Source: Rhizobium sp. CCGE 510
GTDB taxonomy: Bacteria; Pseudomonadota; Alphaproteobacteria; Rhizobiales; Rhizobiaceae
Length of the DNA stretch: 62,614 nucleotides
Assembly (NCBI RefSeq): GCF_000292525.1
Contig: NZ_AEYF01000020.1
Location: 1-62,614, forward strand
Direction of reading: 5' to 3'
Shown here: positions 46,295-55,729 of the stretch, piece after piece
Position numbering within the stretch: position 1 is the first letter of the stretch
Layout of the letters: each line of letters starts with the position of its first letter
The notes under the pieces: model-generated
Told to the model about the DNA's origin: nothing
Seen by the model: the letters and a program-made list of their open reading frames with translations, nothing else
Databases searched by the model: none
Translations under genes and position numbers: made by a program

Positions 46295-46801
46295 CTAATC
46301 GACCAGACGGCGGGCCATTATGACGTCGTCGATCTCCCTGCCCTCTTCCAGAACCCCAGCAGGAATCCTCCCGACCTCGGAGAAACCCTGCCGCTGATAG
46401 AACCGAATTGCCGCCGGGTTTTCCGCGCTGACGAACAGTTCCAGCTGCCGGATGCCGATATGGCGCGCATGATCGGAAACAACATCGAGCAGCCTGCCGG
46501 CAAGACCGGTGCCACGCAGGCTCTTTCCGATGTAGACCATGATGATCGTCGCGCGATGGGCCATCTTGCTCGACCGCTGCCGTAGCAGGCCCATTATACC
46601 GACGGGCTCATTATCCTGAAACGCAATGAAAACCGGCTCGCTCAAGCGGTTGCGCCACTCCTCAAGGGAAAGAGCCGACCAGTCTTCGTAGCGGCTGGCA
46701 AAGGAGGAGGGTTCGGTGCGAAGCGCTTCCAGACGGATGCGCCGGAAAGCCTCCACCTCGCCCGCCTGGATATGCCTGATCGTCACGCCGCTTGCATCCA
46801 T
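46295..46801 (-). CDS. GNAT family N-acetyltransferase
   Basis: This 168-residue acetyltransferase has the acetyl-CoA loop GKSLRGTGLAGRLL and a C-terminal FYQRQGFSEVG, typical of the family. The N-terminus (IRHIQAGEVEAFRRIRLEAL) suits a RimI-like small-molecule or protein acetylase. The substrate is unknown. Confidence 0.92.
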   Translation of the reverse strand: MDASGVTIRHIQAGEVEAFRRIRLEALRTEPSSFASRYEDWSALSLEEWRNRLSEPVFIAFQDNEPVGIMGLLRQRSSKMAHRATIIMVYIGKSLRGTGLAGRLLDVVSDHARHIGIRQLELFVSAENPAAIRFYQRQGFSEVGRIPAGVLEEGREIDDVIMARRLVD

Positions 46802-47079
46802 TCGGAGACCTCTTGAGATACCTCACTATCGTCATTGCAGAGGGCTCCGGCCGATGCAAGCGGAGCGACTTTCGGTTCCAGGTTGGGTAGCGATGATTTC
46901 GCTTGAACGCCTCGTGTCGCCACCTAGGAGGAGAGGTGTGCCCCGATAATTTGTGGCGGACGCCATGGTCTCGACCTGGCTACTTTCTGCCATCGTCTCG
47001 CTCAGCCCCTCACAGAGAGAGCCGCACCCTGAGGCGACCGGTAAGAGCCTCGAAGCGCGAGGCGGAGCTCCGCCTGCAG

Positions 47080-47373
47080 TTACTGCGCCGGAGTTCCCAC
47101 CCGACCGCCTTTCCGGACGCCCGATTGATCGGACGGCCCCACCGTCGGTGGGTTCGTCGGCCTGAGGTTCCATTGATCAGGCGGCCGGACGGCTGGTGGG
47201 TTGGTCGCCGGGTCAGGGGTCGACCCTACAACTAGGTCATCAGATGGGTCGCCGGCCGCCGTCGCCGATTCATCAGTTGACCACTCGGTCGTTTGGTCGC
47301 CCGGCTTGCCCATCTTGAAGGGTGTAATCTGATGGATGATGACGAGAAGAACTATCCCGACCATCACGCACAC
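47080..47373 (-). CDS. hypothetical membrane-anchored protein with Pro-rich tail
   Basis: The frame encodes about 97 residues. A single hydrophobic helix (VCVMVGIVLLVIIHQITPF) opens the protein, and a low-complexity Pro/Thr/Ser/Asp tail follows (TNPPAVRPPDQ, TNPPTVGPSDQ). The coding frame continues upstream for about 25 codons without a proper start. The tail reflects imperfect tandem DNA repeats. It may be a real short protein, a remnant, or chance. Confidence 0.3.
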   Translation of the reverse strand: MCVMVGIVLLVIIHQITPFKMGKPGDQTTEWSTDESATAAGDPSDDLVVGSTPDPATNPPAVRPPDQWNLRPTNPPTVGPSDQSGVRKGGRVGTPAQ

Positions 47374-47879
47374 CAGCGTATAGAGAAAGAAATATTTCAG
47401 TGCATATCCCTCGCTGATTGGCAGAGCGGCCTTGACAGCGGCGCAAACGATATTTGCGCATCATTGAATGATACTTGGAGAGAACGCAATAGATTTTAAG
47501 CAGACGTTAAGGATTTCAGAAATGAACAGCAGATGATAAATTGGTTATTGGAGAAATGAGGAAGCATCTCCCGTTATGCTCGATTTATCTTCAGCATCCC
47601 GGTAAAGGCGAGACGCGCGCCAAAGGCGGCTGCGAGCGCCCACTCAGATCCTCCTGTATCGCGCCAGGGGCTTTGAGGAGGCTACAGCTCTCGCGCTCAT
47701 GGCAACGAGGATTTCGGGTTATGCTATGGCAGGAGGACTCGGCATGGCCGTGCGCCAGCCGGTGTTGTGCATCCTCGCGGCGCTGCCAAGACAGCGCCGG
47801 CGATATCGGCTACAGTGTCTGCGCCGGCAGCCCGCTTCGAGGGACGGGCCCTCTAGTTCGCCGGCGGCAGGGGATCCGC
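47374..47879. other. intergenic region upstream of the PLP decarboxylase gene
   Basis: About 500 bp with no supported gene. An AT-rich part at 47470-47560 fits a promoter. The frame of the next gene is open through 47541-47879 but shows no family similarity, so I place the start at 47880. Confidence 0.4.
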
Positions 47880-49295
47880 ATGTCGGCAATCGCATCTCTG
47901 TTTCAGGAAGCCGCGCGGCTTGCGGCCGGGTTCCGGCAGGCAGCGCCCGCCCGCCATGTACCCACTCGCGGCTACGCCGCCTCCCTCGCCGCCTTCGATG
48001 AGCCGCTGCCGGCCGCCAGTTCCGATATGCTCGATGTTATCAGGCAGTTGGCGAATGATGCCGAACCGGGGCTTCATGCAACCACTGGCCCGCGCTTTTT
48101 CGGCTGGGTCATCGGCGGCTCGCATCCGGTCGGCGTCGCAGCCGATTTCCTTACTAGCGCCTGGGGCCAGAATGCCGGAAACCATACCGTCGCTCCGGCC
48201 GCGGCCGCAGTCGAGACCGTCGCGGCAAGATGGCTTCTCGATCTCCTGAAGCTCCCGGCCGAAAGCTCGGTCGGCTTCGTGACGGGCGCGACGGTGGCGA
48301 ACTTCACCTGCCTTGCCGCCGCACGTGGCGAGGTATTGCGCCAGGTAGGCTGGGATGCCGATGCCAACGGCCTGTTCGGCGCGCCCGAGATCACCGTGCT
48401 GATCGGCGATGATGCCCACACGACGGTGTTCTCGGCGCTGCAATTCCTGGGCGTCGGCCACGACCGCGTGCGGCGCGTGCGCACCGATCCGGTGGGGCGG
48501 ATCGACCCGGCCGCGCTGGCGGACACGCTCGATACGGTCTCCGGTCCAGTCATCGCCATTCTCCAGGCGGGGCAGATCAATACCGGCGCCTTCGACGACT
48601 TCGCCGCCATCATCCCCCTCTTGAAAGCGAAAGGCGCCTGGGTGCATGTCGACGGTGCCTTCGGCCTCTGGGCGCAGGCATCGGAGAAGACCAGCCATCT
48701 CAGCCGCGGCATCGAGGCGGCCGACAGCTGGGCGACCGACGGACACAAATGGCTGCAGACGCCCTATGATTGCGGCTATGCGATTGTCCGCAACGAGCTC
48801 GCCCATCGCCGCGCCATGACCATCGCCGCAAGCTATCTGCCGCTCGCCGGCGAAGGCGAACGGGATCCCTCCCATTACGTGCCGGAGCTTTCGAGGCGCG
48901 CGCGCGGCTTTGCCACCTGGGCGATGCTGAAACATCTCGGCCGCGAGGGGGTGGCCGCCCTCATCGACCAGTGCTGCGCCTCGGCGCGGCTGGCGGCCGA
49001 TCTGCTCGCCCGCGAGCCCGGCATCGCCATTCTGAACGACGTGGCGCTGAACCAGCTCGTCATCCGCTTCGGAGCCGACCTGCCCTCCGAAGAAGGCGAC
49101 GCGCTGACCCGAAAGACGATCGAAAAGATCCAGGCGGACGGCATGATCTTCGCCGGTGGCGCCAAATGGCGCGGCCGCAACGTCCTGCGCCTCTCCGTCA
49201 CCAATTTCCAAACGACCTCCGATCAGGCAGAACTGGCGGTGGAGAGCATCATCACTGCGTTCAGGAGCGTCAGCGAGAATTCCCATCCGCGCTAA
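47880..49295 (+). CDS. PLP-dependent decarboxylase (group II)
   Basis: This 471-residue enzyme starts at the ATG at 47880. The PLP lysine is K290 (ATDGHKWLQTPYD), and VDGAFGLWA marks the PLP aspartate. The family (Pfam Pyridoxal_deC) covers aromatic amino-acid, glutamate and related decarboxylases. The exact substrate is not readable. It precedes a methyltransferase gene, with a repeat element between them. Confidence 0.92.
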   Translation: MSAIASLFQEAARLAAGFRQAAPARHVPTRGYAASLAAFDEPLPAASSDMLDVIRQLANDAEPGLHATTGPRFFGWVIGGSHPVGVAADFLTSAWGQNAGNHTVAPAAAAVETVAARWLLDLLKLPAESSVGFVTGATVANFTCLAAARGEVLRQVGWDADANGLFGAPEITVLIGDDAHTTVFSALQFLGVGHDRVRRVRTDPVGRIDPAALADTLDTVSGPVIAILQAGQINTGAFDDFAAIIPLLKAKGAWVHVDGAFGLWAQASEKTSHLSRGIEAADSWATDGHKWLQTPYDCGYAIVRNELAHRRAMTIAASYLPLAGEGERDPSHYVPELSRRARGFATWAMLKHLGREGVAALIDQCCASARLAADLLAREPGIAILNDVALNQLVIRFGADLPSEEGDALTRKTIEKIQADGMIFAGGAKWRGRNVLRLSVTNFQTTSDQAELAVESIITAFRSVSENSHPR

Positions 49296-49380
49296 CCTGC
49301 AATTGCGTCCGTCGCCAATCCACCGCCTTGCAGAGTCTGGCCGCTGGTACTGCGGGGTGACACAAGCCGCGCCCTCTCCG

Positions 49381-49423
49381 ACCTCATCGTGAGGTGCCCT
49401 GCAGGGGCCTCGGAGGACGAGGT
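49381..49423. repeat. palindromic intergenic repeat
   Basis: This copy of the recurring element has the core CTCATCGTGAGGTGCCCTG, then CAGGGGCCTCGGAGGACGAG, and lies between the PLP enzyme and methyltransferase genes. It probably terminates the upstream transcript. Confidence 0.65.
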
Positions 49424-49546
49424 CGGCCACCGTGTTCGGGGCCGAGCGGTGTCCATGAACACGCATTCTCGCCCCACCGTCTTCCCATTGCCACGCCCCG
49501 CGACTATAGCTCGCCGCCCATTCGGATCGGACAAGGAGGAAGAGCC

Positions 49547-50332
49547 ATGAACGCCAATGATGTCGCTGCCCATTGGGAGAGCAATGCCGAGACCTGGACG
49601 ATCTATTCCAGGGCGGGCCACGACAAATATCGTGACGCGCTGAACACACCGGCCTTTCTCGAGATACTGCCATCCGTCGCGCGCCTTGCCGGGCTCGACC
49701 TCGGCTGCGGCGAAGGCTCCAACACCCGCGCCGTCGCCCGTCTCGGCGCCCGCATGACCGGGCTCGATATCGCACCGACCTTCATTCGCTACGCTCGCGA
49801 GACCGAGACGCAAGCGCCGCTCGGGATCGACTACGTGCTCGGCGATGGCGAAAGCATCGATTTCCCGGAAGCGAGTTTTGATTTTGTCACCGCCTTCATG
49901 TCGATGATGGACATGGCCGACCAGCGCCAGGTGCTGAAGGGCATCCAACGCGTCCTGAAACCCCGCGGCTTCCTGCAGTTTTCCATCCTGCATCCCTGTT
50001 TCGTACCGCCGACGCGCCGCAATATCCGCAACGAGGCGGGGGAGCCCGTTGCGGTAGAGATCGCCGATTATTTCGATGAGAGCGACGGCCGGATCGAGCG
50101 CTGGATCTTTTCCTCCATACCCCAAGCGGAGCGGGCAAGGCTGACGCCCTTCGCCATCCCGCGCTTTCACCGGACGCTGTCGACCTGGGTTTCGATGATC
50201 GTCGAAGCGGGACTGACGATCGAGGCCTTCGGCGAGCCGATGGCCTCGCCGGAAGTGGCACAGGCCGAGCCCGTCGTCGCCGACACCCGCATCGCGCCGA
50301 TCTTCCTTCACATCAGGGCGCGCAAGCTCTAA
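49547..50332 (+). CDS. class I SAM-dependent methyltransferase
   Basis: This 261-residue protein starts at the ATG at 49547 after a perfect AAGGAGGA ribosome site. The SAM loop is DLGCGEGSN (residues 51-59), the acidic partner follows in TGLDIAPTF, and FVTAFMSMMDMADQ is the post-motif. It resembles UbiG/UbiE-type enzymes. The substrate is unknown. Confidence 0.92.
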   Translation: MNANDVAAHWESNAETWTIYSRAGHDKYRDALNTPAFLEILPSVARLAGLDLGCGEGSNTRAVARLGARMTGLDIAPTFIRYARETETQAPLGIDYVLGDGESIDFPEASFDFVTAFMSMMDMADQRQVLKGIQRVLKPRGFLQFSILHPCFVPPTRRNIRNEAGEPVAVEIADYFDESDGRIERWIFSSIPQAERARLTPFAIPRFHRTLSTWVSMIVEAGLTIEAFGEPMASPEVAQAEPVVADTRIAPIFLHIRARKL

Positions 50333-50409
50333 ACTCGCCGCCATCGACGTTTGGGAAATCGTTCTTAAGGAGCGGTCACGAACTCAGCTTTGCTGAAGGC
50401 AAATCGGCA

Positions 50410-50832
50410 TCATCGTCGCACTGCGACGACCGAGCTGGCGCGATACCTGGACAGTTGCACCCGGTTGGATTGATTGCCGCCGAACAGGTAGACGTACTGC
50501 CGGCGCGCGTCGATGTGATCGAAAAGGCTCACATGAAAGCGCCTGCCGGTGCGGATCACCACGACATCCCCCCGTCGGGCGGCGCGGAAGAATACCGGCC
50601 TGCCGAACTTCCTCCAGGACACCGCCATATTGGGGTTGGGCGGCGGCTGCCGCGAAGATCGTTTGGCGACAAAGGCCAGGAACGCCCCGCACCACGATAC
50701 CCTGCGCGGATTGATACTGAGGAAGGAAATGGAGCGTTCGTGCATACTCTTGTACTTGGATGCCGTGCCCAGCATGTCCGCCTCACAGGGCACGGCAAGC
50801 ACCATGAGGACGATGACGAGAATAACTTTCAT
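50410..50832 (-). CDS. exported TIGR02594-like cysteine peptidase or amidase
   Basis: This 140-residue protein starts at the ATG at 50832 with a signal peptide ending near CEADM. The catalytic Cys is C48 (VSWCGAFLAF) and the His is H100 (RRFHVSLFDH). GRPV, RRGDVVVIRTG and LFGGNQSNRVQLSRY complete the pattern of TIGR02594 proteins, a CHAP/NlpC-like group that cuts cell-wall peptides or amides. It is small and stands alone. Confidence 0.75.
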   Translation of the reverse strand: MKVILVIVLMVLAVPCEADMLGTASKYKSMHERSISFLSINPRRVSWCGAFLAFVAKRSSRQPPPNPNMAVSWRKFGRPVFFRAARRGDVVVIRTGRRFHVSLFDHIDARRQYVYLFGGNQSNRVQLSRYRASSVVAVRR

Positions 50833-51023
50833 AGTTACCCACCATTGTTTGTATAATGTTGAAATTCCGAAATGTGGCAAAGAATAAATCAGGCGCGGCA
50901 ACGTAGATGCCAATTATGGCGTGATTTAGAAACAACTAATACTGGCATTTTGGCGGCGATAATTTGTCTGAAACGAGGCCGAAATTCACCCAGGCTAGCC
51001 ATCAATCTCGGACGCACCCGACC
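50833..51023. other. AT-rich intergenic region
   Basis: About 190 bp upstream of the exported peptidase gene, AT-rich. It probably holds the promoter of that gene. I see no operator or RNA. Confidence 0.35.
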
Positions 51024-51209
51024 ATGGAAAACCCCAGCGAAACGCATAGTTTGCAGGCAATAGGGGCTAATCCGAACCAGGCCCGTTCAGACGAGATGGC
51101 CCGCACCTGCAAGTGCTTGAGCAGCAAGATCATTCGCGAAATAGTTGACAACACTGCGCCACGCCAGGTCATCACCTATACGAGCTATATTAAAGATAAT
51201 CATGAATAA
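51024..51209 (+). CDS. small hypothetical protein
   Basis: This 61-residue polar protein starts at the ATG at 51024. It is AT-rich compared with its neighbours and contains ARTCKCLSSKIIREIVDNTA. It has a weak ribosome site and no domain. It may be real, but the support is limited to the open frame and the natural-looking composition. Confidence 0.35.
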   Translation: MENPSETHSLQAIGANPNQARSDEMARTCKCLSSKIIREIVDNTAPRQVITYTSYIKDNHE

Positions 51210-51461
51210 TACTTAGACGCACCGGGAAATACAGCGCGCCTAGCTCCGGTCACCCAACAAAAGCCGATGATCGCCCCTGCTGGTTGCGGACATGAAGGCC
51301 CCCCGGACAACCGACAGCCGCCGCGCGTGTCAACCGTATGGTTGCACCGTTTTGGGCACCCTGACCGCTCACAAAAAATTCGCACGCCGCATCAATTTAC
51401 TTGCCGTTCTGCATTGCGGCATATGTTTGTGTCCATGGCCAAGTGGCATGAGCGGGGAACC

Positions 51462-53363
51462 ATGACGTCGACACATGCAGACAAGACGGGTGAAGGTACC
51501 GGCCGAAAGGGTTTTGTCGGGCTGGTTGTCGGCGCAATCGGCGTCGTTTATGGCGATATCGGCACCAGCCCGCTCTATGCCCTCCGTGAGGCACTGAGGC
51601 CGTTTGCCGCCGATGGCGTACACGAGGCCGAGGTCATCGGTCTCATTTCACTGATGGTCTGGACGCTGACGATCATTGTGACCTTCAAATACGTGCTCTT
51701 CCTTCTCAGGGCGGACAATGACGGCGAAGGCGGCACGCTTTCGCTTCTCGCCCTGCTGATGAAGAAGATGGGCCGAAACGTGCCTGTACTCTTTTTCGCC
51801 GGGCTGATTGGAGCGGCTCTCTTCATCGGCGATGCAATGATCACGCCTGCTCTGTCGGTCATGTCGGCGCTCGAAGGCCTCAAGCTCGTCACACCGGCCT
51901 TTGCCGAATACGTACCGCTTGCCTCGGCTGCGATCATGATCGTTCTGTTTGGCGTCCAGTCGCGGGGAACGGCTGCCGTCTCGACGTTTTTCGGGCCGAT
52001 TACGGTGTTGTGGTTTTTGGCCATGGCGGCAGGCGGTCTGATCCATATCGGTGACGACTGGACGATTCTGGAGGCGCTCAACCCGATCAATGCATTCCTG
52101 TTCCTCACCCATGCCGGCACTGTCGGCCTCATCGTGCTCGGAGCCGTCTTTCTGACCGTCACCGGCTGCGAAGCGCTCTATGCCGATCTCGGGCATTTCG
52201 GCCGCCGCCCGATCCAGACCGCATGGTTCGTGCTCGTCTTTCCGGCGTTGCTCCTCAACTATCTCGGCCAGGGCGCGCTGGTTCTTGCCCATCCCGAAAC
52301 GGCGGCCAATCCGTTCTTTCTGATGTATCCCGATTGGGCCTTGCTGCCGGTGGTTCTGCTCGCGACGATGGCGACGATCATCGCCAGCCAGGCTGTTATC
52401 ACCGGTGCATTTTCGCTGGCCCGCTCGGCGGTTCACCTCGGCTTCCTGCCGCGGCTGCGGATCAAGTTCACGTCGGAGACCAACACCGGCCAGATCTACG
52501 TGCCGAGCGTCAATCTTCTCCTGCTGGTCGGCGTCTTGATGCTAATCTTTTCCTTCCGCGACTCCGAGTCGCTGGCGACGGCCTACGGCATCTCGGTGAC
52601 CGGAACCATGGTCATCTCGACCATGCTGGTCTTCCAGTTCCTCCGGGCCGTCTGGGGCTACTCCCTTGTGCTCGCCGCCGTCGTGCTGCTGCCGCTCTTC
52701 CTCATCGAAGTCCTGTTCCTGGCGGCCAACCTCTTGAAAATCTACGATGGCGGCTGGGTTCCGGTCGCCCTTGCGCTGGCGATCATGATCCTGATGTGGA
52801 CGTGGACCCGAGGGCAGGCCTATCTGAAGCGGCTGCGCGCCAACAACGAGATCCCGCTCGATTCCTTCATAAGGTCGATCGAACGAAAGTCGGACCATTC
52901 GCCGGTCACCGTTCCGGGAACGGCGGTTTTCCTGACCAGCGTTCCGGATCGGACGCCGAATGTTCTGCTCCATAATCTCAAGCACAATCACGTGCTCCAC
53001 CAACAGAACGTCATCCTGAGCGTCTGGACCGAAGACGAACCTTATGTACCGGACAGCCGCCGCATCAAGATCAGCCAGCTTTCGCCACGCTTCGTGCGCC
53101 TCGATCTCACCTTCGGCTTCATGGACGACCCCGATGTTACCAGAGCCCTCGCCCTCTGCCGGGAGGGAGGGTTCAAGTTCGAGATCATGAAGACCTCCTT
53201 TTATCTCGGCCGCCGGAACCTCGTCAGGACACCGAACACCGGACTGCCCGGCTGGCAAGAGCGCATATTCATGGCGCTGGAAGGCTTGGCGATCGATCCC
53301 TCCGACTATTTCAACCTGCCGTCGAACCGTGTCGTCGAACTCGGTGAACAGGTTGCCATTTAG
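51462..53363 (+). CDS. kup: Kup family potassium transporter
   Basis: This protein has 633 residues when started at the ATG at 51462, the usual length; ATGs at 51423 and 51435 are possible. The family element [18 protein letters not shown] opens about twelve membrane helices, and a soluble C-terminal domain covers about the last 170 residues. It imports K+ with H+ at low potassium. The next gene is a Na+/H+ antiporter, so the pair probably serves ion homeostasis. Rhizobia often have several kup genes. Confidence 0.95.
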   Translation: MTSTHADKTGEGTGRKGFVGLVVGAIGVVYGDIGTSPLYALREALRPFAADGVHEAEVIGLISLMVWTLTIIVTFKYVLFLLRADNDGEGGTLSLLALLMKKMGRNVPVLFFAGLIGAALFIGDAMITPALSVMSALEGLKLVTPAFAEYVPLASAAIMIVLFGVQSRGTAAVSTFFGPITVLWFLAMAAGGLIHIGDDWTILEALNPINAFLFLTHAGTVGLIVLGAVFLTVTGCEALYADLGHFGRRPIQTAWFVLVFPALLLNYLGQGALVLAHPETAANPFFLMYPDWALLPVVLLATMATIIASQAVITGAFSLARSAVHLGFLPRLRIKFTSETNTGQIYVPSVNLLLLVGVLMLIFSFRDSESLATAYGISVTGTMVISTMLVFQFLRAVWGYSLVLAAVVLLPLFLIEVLFLAANLLKIYDGGWVPVALALAIMILMWTWTRGQAYLKRLRANNEIPLDSFIRSIERKSDHSPVTVPGTAVFLTSVPDRTPNVLLHNLKHNHVLHQQNVILSVWTEDEPYVPDSRRIKISQLSPRFVRLDLTFGFMDDPDVTRALALCREGGFKFEIMKTSFYLGRRNLVRTPNTGLPGWQERIFMALEGLAIDPSDYFNLPSNRVVELGEQVAI

Positions 53364-53430
53364 CGCGTGGCGGCGAAGAGAGCTACGAAAGTTGGCCGCT
53401 TCGCAAACTCCACGCGTGAGACACTGAACG

Positions 53431-55011
53431 TCAGGCCTTGGCCGAGATCGCGCTCAGCTCCTCGAGATCGAGATCGCGTTCCAGCTCGTCCAGCGTCTCG
53501 TCATCGATGTCGCCGGCGCGGTGGAGACGAATGAGTTCCTGTCGCCCTGTCGCAACAGCTTCCAGAACGACGTCGAAATGCGCGTGGAGCAACGGCACGT
53601 AGTGCTCGGTTCTCTCGGCATAATCGACGATCGCCGTCGCTCTGCGCTGGTAGCGCTCCAGCAATTGAGGGTGGATGAGCTTTCCCTCTGTGTCATATGC
53701 CAGGTTTTGGACGATCCCGAGCTGCACCCGTGCCATGGCAGCTTCGGCCTGGCTCATTGTTAGGCGCGGTCTTTCCGTCTCCGGCGCCAGCCGCGCCCAG
53801 GCAATCACTCGGCCCAATGTGGTGCCCTGCACCAGCACGGTGCCGAGAATGACGGCGAAGGACGTGACGAGAATGAAGTCACGGCCCGGGAAATCCTCGG
53901 GCAGGCTCAACGCCAAGGCGAGCGTGACCACCCCGCGCACGCCTGCCCAACTCAGAACGGTCGCCCCGCCTGCTCCGAGCGGCCGGGCACGCGTCAACCC
54001 GAGTGCTGCACATGACTTGATGACGAGGTCGGAGGCGAAGACCCAGACAAAACGTGCGGCCACGAGCGTCATGAGGATTGCCAGCATCGGCAGTCCCATG
54101 GTCGCAATCACGGTGGTAACGCCGCCGCCGCGTTCGACGACATCCCGGAGCGACAGCCCGATCAATGTGAAGACCGCCGCTTCCATCAGGAAAATCATCA
54201 CCGTCCAGAACGATGTGCCGCGCATGCGCGTCGCCGCAGAGAAAACGGTGTGCTGGTGCCAGGAAGCGATCAGGCCCGTGCTGACGGTGGCGATGACGCC
54301 GGAAACATGCAGCAGTTCGCCCAACAGATAGGAAATCCAGCCGAGCAGCACGGTAGCCGCGATGATCAGATAGTCGTCGCCGAGATGGCGGATGAGTTTG
54401 ACCCATGCCGCTCCGACCACGATCCCGACGATGGCGCCGCCCAGCGCCAGCACGAAGAAGTCGCCGACCGCCTCGCCGGCGCTGAAAGCGCCCGTTGCGG
54501 CGGCGGCAACGGCAAAACGGAAGAGAACCAGGCCGCTCGCATCGTTAAGCAGGCTCTCGCCTTCCAGCAGAATCTGAAGCCGCCGAGGCAGTCTGACGCG
54601 CTCCAGCACGGCGCGCGCCGAAACCGCGTCCGGCGGCGCAACAATCGCGCCCAGTGCCGCGCAAGCGGCCCAGGGAAGTGATGGAAAGATAAGATGAACG
54701 ACAACAGCCACGACGGCGCAGCTGAAGAGAACCGCGCCCACGGCAAGCGAGGCGATCCCGATCATATGTCGCCGCAGCCGCGACAACGCAATGGACCAGG
54801 CGCCATCCATCAACAGCGGCGGCAGGAAGATGACCAACACCAGCTCGGGATCGACCGATATCGCCGGCAGCCCCGGCACAAAGGCCAGCAAAGCGCCACC
54901 AGTCAGCAGCGCGACGGACGGCGGCAGTCCGAGCCTATGGGCGGCATACTGCAGCGCGATGATCGCGAGAAACATCGCGATAACAAGCTCGAATAAGTGG
55001 GTTGGTTCCAT
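53431..55011 (-). CDS. CPA1-type Na+/H+ antiporter
   Basis: This 526-residue protein has about twelve membrane helices, with LGAIVAPPDAVSARAVLERV and EGESLLNDASGLVLFRFAV as CPA1 motifs (the ion-binding ND pair is present), and a soluble C-terminal part with charged helices (ERTEHYVPLLHAHFDVVLEA). It exchanges Na+ or K+ for H+ at the inner membrane. It is convergent with kup, 67 bp apart. Confidence 0.93.
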   Translation of the reverse strand: MEPTHLFELVIAMFLAIIALQYAAHRLGLPPSVALLTGGALLAFVPGLPAISVDPELVLVIFLPPLLMDGAWSIALSRLRRHMIGIASLAVGAVLFSCAVVAVVVHLIFPSLPWAACAALGAIVAPPDAVSARAVLERVRLPRRLQILLEGESLLNDASGLVLFRFAVAAAATGAFSAGEAVGDFFVLALGGAIVGIVVGAAWVKLIRHLGDDYLIIAATVLLGWISYLLGELLHVSGVIATVSTGLIASWHQHTVFSAATRMRGTSFWTVMIFLMEAAVFTLIGLSLRDVVERGGGVTTVIATMGLPMLAILMTLVAARFVWVFASDLVIKSCAALGLTRARPLGAGGATVLSWAGVRGVVTLALALSLPEDFPGRDFILVTSFAVILGTVLVQGTTLGRVIAWARLAPETERPRLTMSQAEAAMARVQLGIVQNLAYDTEGKLIHPQLLERYQRRATAIVDYAERTEHYVPLLHAHFDVVLEAVATGRQELIRLHRAGDIDDETLDELERDLDLEELSAISAKA

Positions 55012-55426
55012 GTGTCCTGCCCTGGCTCAGCAACGAATGTCGGATGGCTGCTGCAAAGAGTTACAGCGACCTCGCGCCTCTGAAAAGACGCGCCCCGCTG
55101 TTGGCGGCGGCCGTTGCGACTTCGGCCACATCGCGAAACCGGCATGCTCACAGGATCGGTGCCGAGCACTATCGCTGAGATTGGGTCTTGATCCTCATCC
55201 CAGAGCATGCTGCCGATCATATGTTCGATTTCGAGAAGCTCGACGGCGGCGTGCTTTCCGCCACCATCACGATCGGTCGTTCTGCCTGAGCCGATCGCGC
55301 AGGAGAAAGCCGTCAATACACGCTCCCTGGCGATATGCATTAATCCTGCGTCCGGCATGAAACCAGATGCAGCATTCCTGCGTACTAACTCTCGACAGCA
55401 GCATACAGGCAGCGAGGGTTGATAGC
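55012..55426. other. intergenic region upstream of the antiporter
   Basis: About 415 bp. A minus-strand frame at 54903-55358 covers most of it but overlaps the antiporter start by 109 bp and shows no family pattern. It may contain a small remnant (ELLEIEHMIGSMLWDEDQ); I cannot support a gene. Confidence 0.35.
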
Positions 55427-55708
55427 GTGGTCAGGAAAGAAGGCGTAGCACACATCCCCCGGCAAATCGCCGAACAGGGGCTGGCCAGGCTGATGATGAG
55501 GCTGCCCGCGACGAGGGCAACGATCCGAGCGGTCGCGGCGAGCCAGTCCCATCTTTACGAACTGTGCGGAGCCTATGGCGAGGCCTGCGCCGTCCTCGAT
55601 CGCATGCGCAAGGATGTGTCGGCCGATCCGGCGATCATTGCCGAATACCAGATCATTTGCGCGGAAATCGAAATCGACGTCACCAGGATCCTGCTCGACG
55701 ACCGATGA
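55427..55708 (+). CDS. small hypothetical protein
   Basis: This 93-residue, mostly helical soluble protein starts at a GTG at 55427 after a GAGGG site. It contains LYELCGAYGEACAVLDRMRK and IIAEYQIICAEIEIDVTRIL. It has no signal. It looks like a conserved rhizobial protein without a name. It is convergent with the first beta-helix gene. Confidence 0.6.
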   Translation: MVRKEGVAHIPRQIAEQGLARLMMRLPATRATIRAVAASQSHLYELCGAYGEACAVLDRMRKDVSADPAIIAEYQIICAEIEIDVTRILLDDR

Positions 55709-55729
55709 GTCCGCTGCCGGCATCTGCCG

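Noticed and set aside
47853..49775. 640-codon open frame antisense to the PLP decarboxylase gene
   Set aside because: Composition is typical of an antisense shadow in high-GC DNA, it spans two genes, and it has no family pattern.
54903..55358. 151-codon minus-strand frame overlapping the antiporter start
   Set aside because: A 109-bp overlap with a well-supported gene and no family similarity; a small remnant cannot be excluded.
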